From contig SGZI01000009.1 of the NCBI GenBank assembly GCA_004213965.1, positions 1-32,587 of the forward strand: 32,587 nt of DNA, written 5' to 3'. Below the pieces are notes generated by a model. The model saw only the letters and a list, made by a program, of their open reading frames with translations. It ran no database searches and had not been told where the DNA came from. This DNA comes from Flavobacteriales bacterium (GTDB taxonomy: Bacteria; Bacteroidota; Bacteroidia; Flavobacteriales; Flavobacteriaceae). The translations under genes and the position numbers were made by a program. Below are positions 8,352 to 15,552 of the stretch, in pieces (the stretch's first letter is position 1; each line of letters opens with the position of its first letter).

Positions 8352-8426
8352 GTTGATATTTTCATTTTCTATTTGTTTGTTGGTCAGTAAAATTTTGTAA
8401 ATTGTTTTTATATTAATTCTATTATT

Positions 8427-9539
8427 ATGGAAATAGTTATTGGTTTTTTATGTGTTATAATATTAGGGCTTGTTTACGTGGTTTTTAATTCAAAAAATGC
8501 TGTAGGGTCAACATCTACTAATGACTTAATTCAATTTTCAAATTCACTTAGTTCTCAAATACAAGAGATAAGAAAGGAAATAGATGCAAACTCTAAGGAA
8601 AGCAGGACAGAAATTGAGTCTAAATTAAAAGACATAAACAAACAAATTAATGATTTTCATAAGACTTCTACCTCAAACATAACACAACAGTTTAAGGAAT
8701 CAAATAAAGTTATAAAAGATGTTACTACTGAATTAGAAAAAATTAAAGGAACTAATGAGCAAGTTTTAAGTTTTGCTAATCAGATGAAAACCCTAGAAAA
8801 GATTTTAGGAAATCAAAAACAAAGAGGTGTTCTTGGTGAGATTCAGCTAGAAAATTTACTTGCCAATGTACTGCCTCCAGAGCTTTTTCAAATGCAATAT
8901 TCATTTAAAAATAAGGAAGCTGTTGATGCAGTAGTAAGAGTAGGGCAGTATATCATCCCAATAGACGCAAAATTCTCGCTTGATAATTATAATAAGATGA
9001 TTGAATCTTCAAACAAGGAGGAGTTAGCTGATTTAGAGAAGAAATTTAAGTCTGATATCAAAAGTAGAATTGATGAAACAGCTAAGTATATAAGACCTAA
9101 TGAGAATACTACTGATTATGCATATATGTTTATTCCTGCTGATGGTCTATATCAGGATTTGTTAAATAGTAGAGTAGGAACACTAAAGATTAATCAAAGA
9201 GATCTTGTCTCATATGCCTATACAAAAAAAGTCATGATAGTTTCTCCTATGAGTTTATTCCCTATGCTACAAATAACGGTTAAAGCACTACATAATTTAA
9301 AAGTTGAAGATTCTATTAATGATATACTAAAGAATGTTGACAAACTATCGAACCATTTAAACGCCTATAAAACTTATCATGATAAATTAGGTAATACACT
9401 AGGAACTGCTGTAAATCACTATAATGATAGTACAAAGGAATTTAAAAAGATAGACAAGGATGTAATTAAAATATCATCTGGAAATTCACAACTAAACATT
9501 AATTCAGAAGCTATCGACAAACCTCTTTTAGAAGATTAA
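8427..9539 (+). CDS. rmuC: DNA recombination protein RmuC
   Basis: A 370-residue member of the RmuC family, proposed nuclease-like proteins that limit DNA inversions and rearrangements. An N-terminal membrane segment (IGFLCVIILGLVYVVF) is followed by a coiled coil over about residues 35-130 rich in Glu, Lys and Ser. The RmuC core then shows GVLGEIQLENLLANVLPP, VDAVVRVGQYIIPIDAKFSLDNY, DYAYMFIPADGLYQDLLN and KVMIVSPMSLFPMLQ. PD-(D/E)xK-like catalysis is a family inference. Its TAA shares bases with the stop codon of the convergent DUF6580 gene (TTAA at 9536-9539). Confidence 0.93.
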   Translation: MEIVIGFLCVIILGLVYVVFNSKNAVGSTSTNDLIQFSNSLSSQIQEIRKEIDANSKESRTEIESKLKDINKQINDFHKTSTSNITQQFKESNKVIKDVTTELEKIKGTNEQVLSFANQMKTLEKILGNQKQRGVLGEIQLENLLANVLPPELFQMQYSFKNKEAVDAVVRVGQYIIPIDAKFSLDNYNKMIESSNKEELADLEKKFKSDIKSRIDETAKYIRPNENTTDYAYMFIPADGLYQDLLNSRVGTLKINQRDLVSYAYTKKVMIVSPMSLFPMLQITVKALHNLKVEDSINDILKNVDKLSNHLNAYKTYHDKLGNTLGTAVNHYNDSTKEFKKIDKDVIKISSGNSQLNINSEAIDKPLLED

Positions 9540-10036
9540 TTTGAATGAATTAGATATTTCTTTTCTACTGTTTTAAAACCGTACTTAAATAGTAGACTAA
9601 AAAACAGGTCTCCAGCTAAGGCATATCCAAAGAATGGTAGTGCTAAAGTAAAGCATGTTAATAATCCCTCAATAGTCATAGGGTATCCTAAAATCCAAAC
9701 TCCAAAATTAGTTATAATAAAAAATAATAGGCTGCTTAAAAATATATTTGAGATATTAATGTTTTTTATAATTGTCCCTATGTATGTTATAGCTATAAAT
9801 GAAGTGTATACAAAAATTGATATAGAATAAAACCCAAGAAATAAATCAGACACTATCATTGCTAGAAGTGGGATTGCGTATGCTAGTTTTTTATTTTTAA
9901 AATGTAAGCCACCAAAAAGAGCCATTGCAGTTATTGGAGCAAAATTAGGAGGATGAGGTATTAATCTTATTATAGCAGCAAAAACTATAAATAATAATAT
10001 GACAATTTCTCTATTTGAAAACTTTTTATTATTCAT
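9536..10036 (-). CDS. DUF6580-family integral membrane protein
   Basis: A 166-residue, highly hydrophobic protein with about five membrane segments. The diagnostic segment is RLIPHPPNFAPITAMALFGGLHF, followed by IPLLAMIVSDLFLGFYS and a conserved ITNFGVWILGYPMTIEGLLTCF. This matches the DUF6580 family, which is considered transporter-like and resembles ECF S components; its substrate is not established. Its start lies 8 bases inside the end of the upstream S41 peptidase gene, so translation is probably coupled. It is the last gene of the purB operon and overlaps the end of rmuC by 4 bases. Confidence 0.78.
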   Translation of the reverse strand: MNNKKFSNREIVILLFIVFAAIIRLIPHPPNFAPITAMALFGGLHFKNKKLAYAIPLLAMIVSDLFLGFYSISIFVYTSFIAITYIGTIIKNINISNIFLSSLLFFIITNFGVWILGYPMTIEGLLTCFTLALPFFGYALAGDLFFSLLFKYGFKTVEKKYLIHSN

Positions 10037-11495
10037 TTATTTTTTTAAAAAAATCATTCTTTAAATCAATATACATTTCTTTTTTTAATAATTCAAATTG
10101 ATTGCTGTCATCAATAAGATTAATAGGACTAATTAAATCAATTAATTTTCTATCCAATGTTATTTGTTGCAATGCAAGAGCAAGAAGAGGCTCATTTTGA
10201 TCTCCTAAAACTCCAAGATTAGCAGTATTTTCTTCAAGAACTATATCTGGAGTTAAACCATTAAAATAATCGGTATTTCCTATAGAATTTAAAGTTTTTA
10301 GAACAAGTGGTTGAAGTGCATATGTGTGGTTTGGATTTGCCCCCTCAAGATTAAAATTTTCAGAATCATAGATTGTAACTGATGCTTGGTATTTTCCATA
10401 AGTGTTAGTTCCAATATGAATAACATCAATATAAGGATCTAAGCAATTTATTACTAGTTCACTTGCTGATGCTGAACTTTGAGTTGTTATAATAAAGACA
10501 CGATTTAAATTTAAACTATTGCTATTTCCAATAAATCTATTAATTAAAAATTCAGGATCATTATTAAGATAATAGGTTTGAATTTCATCATTCCATTGTT
10601 CTGTACTAATGATTTCACCAGTAAATTGTCCAGTAATTAAACTTGATAGTAGAATGGATGTATTTACTGAGCCTCCAGGATTATATCTTAGGTCTAGAAT
10701 TAAGTCACTAATATTATTAGTTTTAAAATTTGAAAAAACACTAATTAGCTCATCATTATAATCTCCAATAAATCTATTAAGCATTAGATACCCTATAGTT
10801 TGATTTTGAGCTTCAATTATCGATGAAATATGAATAGGATTTTTTTCATACGAGACTTTGTTTAGTTCAATATTTATGTCATTAGATATTATTTGATCAT
10901 CAGATGTTTCCGAAGTATTTTGATCTAAGTAGTTAGCAAAATTAACTGTATAGTTTTCAGAAGATAAAAGATCAGAGTAATTGTCAATTGTTAAAGGTGT
11001 ATTATTAATTTTATTAAACACATGACCTCTTTGAATATTATTATCTTCTGCCTCAGTATTTGGATGAATATATCTGACATATCCATAAATATCATAGCTA
11101 CTACCAGGGGCGTATCTTAACCCATATTCCATGCCATTACTATTTGAAATTCCACTTAAATATTGTTGAAGGGCGATATAGTCATCTACTATAAAGCTAA
11201 ATTTATCTATTGTTTCTCTTTGATAAATTAGGCTTTCAAATAGATCCTCTGGAGTTTCAAATAGATTTAAAAAATCAGCATATTCTTCTGATGACGAAAA
11301 TCTGTTATTAGCCAGATCATCTATATTTTGCTTGTAGAGATAAGTAGCGTTCATGCCTTTCCAAACAAAATCATTTATGTCACTTGCAAATACTATATTG
11401 TCATCACTATCTTCAAAACAACCAAATAAAATAGTAGAGATAAAAAATAGCATAATTAAATATAATGTTGATTTATTCTGATTAAATAGTTTCAT
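10029..11495 (-). CDS. S41-family peptidase lipoprotein
   Basis: A 488-residue C-terminal-processing-type serine peptidase. The signal peptide ends ILFGC, making Cys26 the lipidated residue, followed by the acidic stretch FEDSDDN that in Bacteroidota resembles a surface-export signal. The catalytic half contains LILDLRYNPGGSVNTS, the nucleophile region ITTQSSASASELVINCL and the lysine region GTNTYGKYQA. The amino half should fold as an S41 N-terminal domain plus a PDZ-like region (NIQRGHVFNKINNTPL). Similar proteins are common in flavobacteria; the substrate is unknown. It is 12 bases downstream of purB and overlaps the DUF6580 gene. Confidence 0.88.
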   Translation of the reverse strand: MKLFNQNKSTLYLIMLFFISTILFGCFEDSDDNIVFASDINDFVWKGMNATYLYKQNIDDLANNRFSSSEEYADFLNLFETPEDLFESLIYQRETIDKFSFIVDDYIALQQYLSGISNSNGMEYGLRYAPGSSYDIYGYVRYIHPNTEAEDNNIQRGHVFNKINNTPLTIDNYSDLLSSENYTVNFANYLDQNTSETSDDQIISNDINIELNKVSYEKNPIHISSIIEAQNQTIGYLMLNRFIGDYNDELISVFSNFKTNNISDLILDLRYNPGGSVNTSILLSSLITGQFTGEIISTEQWNDEIQTYYLNNDPEFLINRFIGNSNSLNLNRVFIITTQSSASASELVINCLDPYIDVIHIGTNTYGKYQASVTIYDSENFNLEGANPNHTYALQPLVLKTLNSIGNTDYFNGLTPDIVLEENTANLGVLGDQNEPLLALALQQITLDRKLIDLISPINLIDDSNQFELLKKEMYIDLKNDFFKKINE

Positions 11496-11507
11496 GTCAA
11501 CAATAAT

Positions 11508-12851
11508 TTATATTCCAGTGTAATTTTCTGGAGTTATCTTTCTTAATTCTATTTTAATATTTGCTTTAACATCTAATTTATCTATAAAATCATGAATTAC
11601 TTCTTTTGTTATATCAGAATTAACTCTAGTTAAAGATTTTAAGGCTTCATATGGATTTGGGTAATTCTCTCTTCTTAGAATAGTTTGAATAGCTTCTGCA
11701 ACCACTGCCCAGTTAGTATTTAAATCATTTGAAATTTTATTCTTATTTACTATCAGTTTATTAAGTCCTTTAATTGTAGATTTAAAAGCAATTAAGGTAT
11801 GTGCAAAAGGGACACCTATGTTTCTTAAGACTGTACTATCAGTAAGATCTCTCTGAAGTCTTGATATAGGAAGTTTTGATGATAAGTGTTCAAAATTTGC
11901 ATTAGCTATTCCTAGATTTCCTTCACTGTTCTCGAAATCAATTGGATTTACCTTATGTGGCATTGCAGAGCTTCCTATTTCACCCTGTTTTATTTTTTGT
12001 TTAAAATAATCCATAGAGATGTATATCCATAAATCTCTGTTAAGATCAATTAATATATTATTTATTCTTTTAACATTATCAAATATAGCTGCTAGATGAT
12101 CATAGTGTTCTATTTGTGTAGTTGGAAAAGAGTGCTTAAGCCCTAGTTTATTATTAATTAATTTTTTAGAAAATGTTTTCCAATTAATTTTAGGATATGC
12201 TAGGTTGTGGGCATTAAAATTTCCTGTTGCACCACCAAATTTTGCTGCAATAGGAATTGCTTTTAATAGTTTTAATTGTTCTTTAATTCTAACTGTAAAA
12301 ACGTCAATTTCTTTTCCAAGTCTAGTTGGAGAAGCTGGCTGGCCATGTGTTCTTGCTAACATAGGTATTTTTGACCATTTTTTAGATGAATCATTTAGAT
12401 ACGAGATAATTTTCTCTAGTTCTGGGTAGTATACGTCATTTAAAGCATCTTTTAGACTAATAGGAATGGCAGTGTTATTTATATCTTGAGAAGTTAATCC
12501 AAAGTGAATAAATTCTTTATATTTTCCTAGATTAAGCTTGTCAAATTTATTTTTAATAAAATACTCAACAGCTTTTACATCATGATTTGTTCTCTTTTCA
12601 ATTTTTTTTATTTTTTTTGCGTCTTTCTCAGAAAAATCTGTGTAAATTTTTCTTAGTTGTTTAAAATCAGATTTTTTAATTGATTTTAATTGGGGTAGTG
12701 GTATTTCACAAAGAGAAATGAAATACTCAATTTCAACTAATACTCTGTTTTTAATAAGTGATTTTTCAGAGAAATAATTTGAGAGCACAGCTGTTTTATC
12801 GGAATATCTTCCATCAATTGGGGAAATAGCATTTAGTGCATTAGGTAACAT
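11508..12851 (-). CDS. purB: Adenylosuccinate lyase
   Basis: Catalyses two fumarate-releasing steps in purine synthesis: SAICAR to AICAR and adenylosuccinate to AMP. The 447-residue length and opening LNAISPIDGRYSDKT are typical of the Escherichia coli-like branch. The fumarase-superfamily signature is GEIGSSAMPHKVNPIDFENSEGN, whose loop serine is the catalytic base. The substrate-binding histidine segments HFGLTSQDINNTA and ARTHGQPASPTRLGKE are intact. It is the first gene of a tight minus-strand operon with the S41 peptidase and DUF6580 genes. Confidence 0.97.
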   Translation of the reverse strand: MLPNALNAISPIDGRYSDKTAVLSNYFSEKSLIKNRVLVEIEYFISLCEIPLPQLKSIKKSDFKQLRKIYTDFSEKDAKKIKKIEKRTNHDVKAVEYFIKNKFDKLNLGKYKEFIHFGLTSQDINNTAIPISLKDALNDVYYPELEKIISYLNDSSKKWSKIPMLARTHGQPASPTRLGKEIDVFTVRIKEQLKLLKAIPIAAKFGGATGNFNAHNLAYPKINWKTFSKKLINNKLGLKHSFPTTQIEHYDHLAAIFDNVKRINNILIDLNRDLWIYISMDYFKQKIKQGEIGSSAMPHKVNPIDFENSEGNLGIANANFEHLSSKLPISRLQRDLTDSTVLRNIGVPFAHTLIAFKSTIKGLNKLIVNKNKISNDLNTNWAVVAEAIQTILRRENYPNPYEALKSLTRVNSDITKEVIHDFIDKLDVKANIKIELRKITPENYTGI

Positions 12852-12873
12852 AGCTATGTATAAAAGTAATTGG

Positions 12874-12903
12874 CAAAGGTAGTTATTATTTATAATTTAA
12901 TAA
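12874..12903 (-). promoter_or_regulatory. Candidate promoter of purB
   Basis: On the minus strand TTA (12903-12901), a 19-base spacer and TACCTTTG (12881-12874) match TTG-N19-TAnnTTTG with one mismatch in the -33 triplet. The predicted start is about 20 bases before the purB ATG. It overlaps the promoter candidate of the divergent DUF975 gene. Confidence 0.6.
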
Positions 12904-12912
12904 TTACTTTTG
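12883..12912 (+). promoter_or_regulatory. Candidate promoter of the DUF975-family gene
   Basis: TTA (12883-12885), a 19-base spacer and an exact -7 match TACTTTTG (12905-12912), 22 bases upstream of the ATG. The spacer lies over that of the purB promoter on the opposite strand. Confidence 0.6.
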
Positions 12913-12934
12913 CTTTTCAAAAACCAAAATATTT

Positions 12935-13561
12935 ATGGAGAATTCAAAAATAATGAAAGAAGCAGCTGCTGCATTAAAAGGTAAATGGGGTTTAGCTGTA
13001 GTTGGAAACTTACTTCTTGCGGTTATTTCTATAGCTGTAGCACTTGTAGGATGGAGAATAGCAGGACAGGATTGGGGAGCTAATCTTACTTCTCTTATTT
13101 TTTCACCTCCATTAGCTATTGGAATGACTATATTTTCTTTAAAAATCTACAGAGATAATAACCCTGAAGTAGAGAATTTATTTATTCCTTTTAAAACTAA
13201 TTGGGCAAATTCGATACTAGCCTATTTTATGATGGGTGTTCTTGTTGCTGTAGGTTTTATTTTATTAATAATTCCTGGAGTAATTGCCGCATTAATGTTC
13301 TCACAGATATTTTTTATTATGGGAGAAGAAAAAGAAATTGGGGCTTATGATGCTCTTGTTAAAAGTATGAATATGATGAAGGGTTATAAATGGAAGCTTT
13401 TTAAAATATACTTAAGACTTTTTGGACTATCTATCTTATGTATTTTCACTTTAGGTATTGGTTTTATTTGGCTATTGCCATATCAAAATGTTGTTTTTTC
13501 TGTATTCTATGATGATGTTAAGGATAATCCTAGTTTTAAAAATCAGGAGTATATAAACTAA
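12935..13561 (+). CDS. DUF975-family integral membrane protein
   Basis: A 208-residue protein starting with a short amphipathic AAAALKGKWGLAVVGNLLLA typical of DUF975. Membrane segments follow near residues 20-42, 50-70 (SPPLAIGMTIFSLKIYRDN), 95-130 (FMMGVLVAVGFILLIIPGVIAALMF) and 160-190. The MFSQIFFIMGEEKEIGAYDALVKSMNMMKGYKWKLF segment, with a conserved amphipathic helix after the LLIIPG turn, is characteristic. Function is unknown. It is transcribed divergently from purB and its TAA overlaps the TAG of the convergent CarboxypepD_reg-like gene by 4 bases. Confidence 0.8.
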   Translation: MENSKIMKEAAAALKGKWGLAVVGNLLLAVISIAVALVGWRIAGQDWGANLTSLIFSPPLAIGMTIFSLKIYRDNNPEVENLFIPFKTNWANSILAYFMMGVLVAVGFILLIIPGVIAALMFSQIFFIMGEEKEIGAYDALVKSMNMMKGYKWKLFKIYLRLFGLSILCIFTLGIGFIWLLPYQNVVFSVFYDDVKDNPSFKNQEYIN

Positions 13562-14331
13562 TTATTAAGGCTTCTATTTAGAACTTTATATTCTTCATAA
13601 CATTCGCTTATAGCGTCTAGGATTTGAAGATCATTAGCTTTAGAAATAAAATCATCAGAATAATTACATTCACTAATTAATAAGTCTAAATCTACTTTGT
13701 CAAGCTGAAGTAATACAAGGAGCATTTCTCTATCAAATCTATTGGATAATAGATCTCTTATTTTGTTATCAGCTTTCATTTTTCTAAGCTTTCTTAATTC
13801 ATTTGGTTGTTTGCCAAATATTTTATGTAAGAAATCAAATGGATTAAAAATAGCATTTAATGCCTTTGTAGCTGCGCTTGTAGGTCTTGCACTAGATTCA
13901 TAGCCTACATTTGTAAGTCCAGAAATACTGTACCTAAAATTTCTATTGATAGGCACCTGTTTTATGTCTATTTCAAGATATCCTGTAAGTTTTAATTGAT
14001 TTACTACCACTTCTTCAAGTGCTAAAGCAAGCTCAGTTAATTCAATACTAGTATTAATTCCATATTTAACCCAATCATTAGTAACCCTAACCTTAATTGA
14101 TTTAAATCCCAGGTATGAAAAATGAAGTGTATCATCTACTTGTACTCTTATTTCAAATTCACCCTTTTTATTTGTGGCAGTACCAATAACCTTATTTAGG
14201 TTAACAATATTGACATTCTCTAAAGGCATATTGTTGTTTGCATTTAGAATTGTACCCTTAACGGTAGTTATTTCTTGTGAAAAAGAAATGGTGTAAAAAA
14301 GAAGAAAAATAAATAGTAGTATTTTTTTCAT
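13558..14331 (-). CDS. CarboxypepD_reg-like domain protein, exported
   Basis: The track start at 14334 is a TTG; the adjacent ATG at 14331 gives a clean signal peptide (KKILLFIFLLFYTISFSQ) and is preferred, for 257 residues. The mature protein begins with a carboxypeptidase-regulatory-like beta-sandwich: TVKGTILNANNNMPLENVNIVNLNK, then GTATNKKGEFEIRV and HFSYLGFKS. This domain is also the N-terminal extension of SusC-type receptors, but no plug or barrel follows here. The remainder, with ALEEVVVNQLKLTGYLEID and a helical C-terminus, occurs in stand-alone flavobacterial envelope proteins of unknown role. Likely periplasmic. Confidence 0.8.
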   Translation of the reverse strand: MKKILLFIFLLFYTISFSQEITTVKGTILNANNNMPLENVNIVNLNKVIGTATNKKGEFEIRVQVDDTLHFSYLGFKSIKVRVTNDWVKYGINTSIELTELALALEEVVVNQLKLTGYLEIDIKQVPINRNFRYSISGLTNVGYESSARPTSAATKALNAIFNPFDFLHKIFGKQPNELRKLRKMKADNKIRDLLSNRFDREMLLVLLQLDKVDLDLLISECNYSDDFISKANDLQILDAISECYEEYKVLNRSLNN

Positions 14332-14402
14332 CAATAAAAATATTGCTAAATATAGTAAACTTTGATATTTAAAGAATATAAAATATCTAGCTTAACTGTT
14401 AT

Positions 14403-14981
14403 TTAACAATAATTGTTTAAGTAATCAATTAGTTTTTTAACTGCTTTAGATCTATGTCCAATTTTATTTTTATCAGTCATATCCATTTCTCCAAATGTTT
14501 TAGTATAGCCTTTTGGTAAAAAAATTGGGTCATACCCAAACCCATTAGAGCCTCTTTTTTTTGTAAGTATTTCCCCCTCACATATTCCAGTGAAAGTGGT
14601 TAATTCATTGTTGATATTTAAAGCAATTACTGTTTTAAATCTAGCACTTCTATTATTACTTTCCTCCATGCACATAATTAGCTTTTGCATGTTTAATTCG
14701 TCAGTTGAATTTTTACCAGCAAACCTTTTAGAATATACTCCAGGCTTCCCATCTAAAAAATCAACTTCAAGACCAGTGTCATCAGCAAAACAGTCATATC
14801 CATAATTATTTTTAATAAAATTGGCTTTTAAAATAGCATTGCCTTTAATTGTATTTTCACTTTCAATTATATCTTCATTGCATGAAATATCTTTTAGACT
14901 AATAATTTTTATTTGATTACTAATCATGCTGCTTACTTCTTGTAGTTTATTTAGGTTATTTGTAGCGAATACTAATTTCAT
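14403..14981 (-). CDS. rdgB: Non-canonical purine NTP pyrophosphatase (RdgB/HAM1)
   Basis: Hydrolyses dITP, ITP and XTP to monophosphates and pyrophosphate, keeping deaminated purines out of DNA and RNA. The 192-residue protein shows the complete family pattern: LVFATNNLNKLQEV at the N-terminus, ENTIKGNAILKANF, the catalytic FADDTGLEVDFLDGKPGVYSKRFAG, and the base-recognition GSNGFGYDPIFLPKG followed by GHRSKA. Its ATG abuts the rlmH stop codon with no intervening base, so the two genes are almost certainly cotranscribed. Confidence 0.97.
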   Translation of the reverse strand: MKLVFATNNLNKLQEVSSMISNQIKIISLKDISCNEDIIESENTIKGNAILKANFIKNNYGYDCFADDTGLEVDFLDGKPGVYSKRFAGKNSTDELNMQKLIMCMEESNNRSARFKTVIALNINNELTTFTGICEGEILTKKRGSNGFGYDPIFLPKGYTKTFGEMDMTDKNKIGHRSKAVKKLIDYLNNYC

Positions 14982-15449
14982 TTAATTATTGTGATAAGGT
15001 TCATTTTTTAAGATAGTAAAACTTCTATAGAGCTGTTCTAAAAATATAATTCTTACCATTTGGTGGGAAAAAGTCATTTTTGATAATGAAATTTTTTCAT
15101 TAGCTCTTTCTAATAATTTATCTGAGAAACCATACGCTCCTCCTATTATAAAAATAATTTCTTTTTTACTAGAATTAAGGTGATGTTGTATGAACTTCGA
15201 AAAAGAAATAGAGCTTAGTTCTTTCCCATTTTCATCAAGAAGGATTATATGACTATCAACCTTAATATTTTTTAATATTGCTTCAGCTTCTTGTTTTTTT
15301 TGAATGCTTTTATTTTTAATTGATTTTATTTCATTTATGATTATAAATTCAAAACTTATATAATGTTTTATTTTACTTATATAAGATTTAATTAGACTTA
15401 AAAAATCTTGACTCTTAGTTTTTCCTATAGCTATACATTTGATCTTCAT
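14982..15449 (-). CDS. rlmH: 23S rRNA pseudouridine-1915 N3-methyltransferase
   Basis: A SPOUT-class SAM-dependent methyltransferase of 155 residues that methylates pseudouridine 1915 in helix 69 of 23S rRNA. It begins MKIKCIAIGKTKSQ; the knot region has HIILLDENGKELSSISF and FIIGGAYGFSDKLLERA (SAM pocket), and it ends with LSKMTFSHQMVRIIFLEQLYRSFTILKNEPYH, the almost invariant C-terminus. It is the first gene of the rlmH-rdgB unit and is divergent from priA, with about 100 bases of AT-rich DNA between them. Confidence 0.97.
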   Translation of the reverse strand: MKIKCIAIGKTKSQDFLSLIKSYISKIKHYISFEFIIINEIKSIKNKSIQKKQEAEAILKNIKVDSHIILLDENGKELSSISFSKFIQHHLNSSKKEIIFIIGGAYGFSDKLLERANEKISLSKMTFSHQMVRIIFLEQLYRSFTILKNEPYHNN

Positions 15450-15552
15450 TATATAAACTTATATTGTAAAATATTTATAAAAGTACTATATTTTATGTAT
15501 AAGTAAATTAGTATTTTTTATTTGAAAAATGATATTTTTTTAAAGTGTTAAA

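Noticed and set aside
8376-8404. rmuC promoter (TTTG, 18 bases, TAAATTGT)
   Set aside because: The -7 box lacks the TTTG end of TAnnTTTG, so the match is not better than chance in this composition.
12205-12429. 74-residue plus-strand ORF inside purB
   Set aside because: Antisense shadow of conserved purB motifs with no own promoter or motif.
14590-14805. 71-residue plus-strand ORF inside rdgB
   Set aside because: Antisense to catalytic motifs of rdgB; hydrophobicity is a by-product of AT-rich codons.
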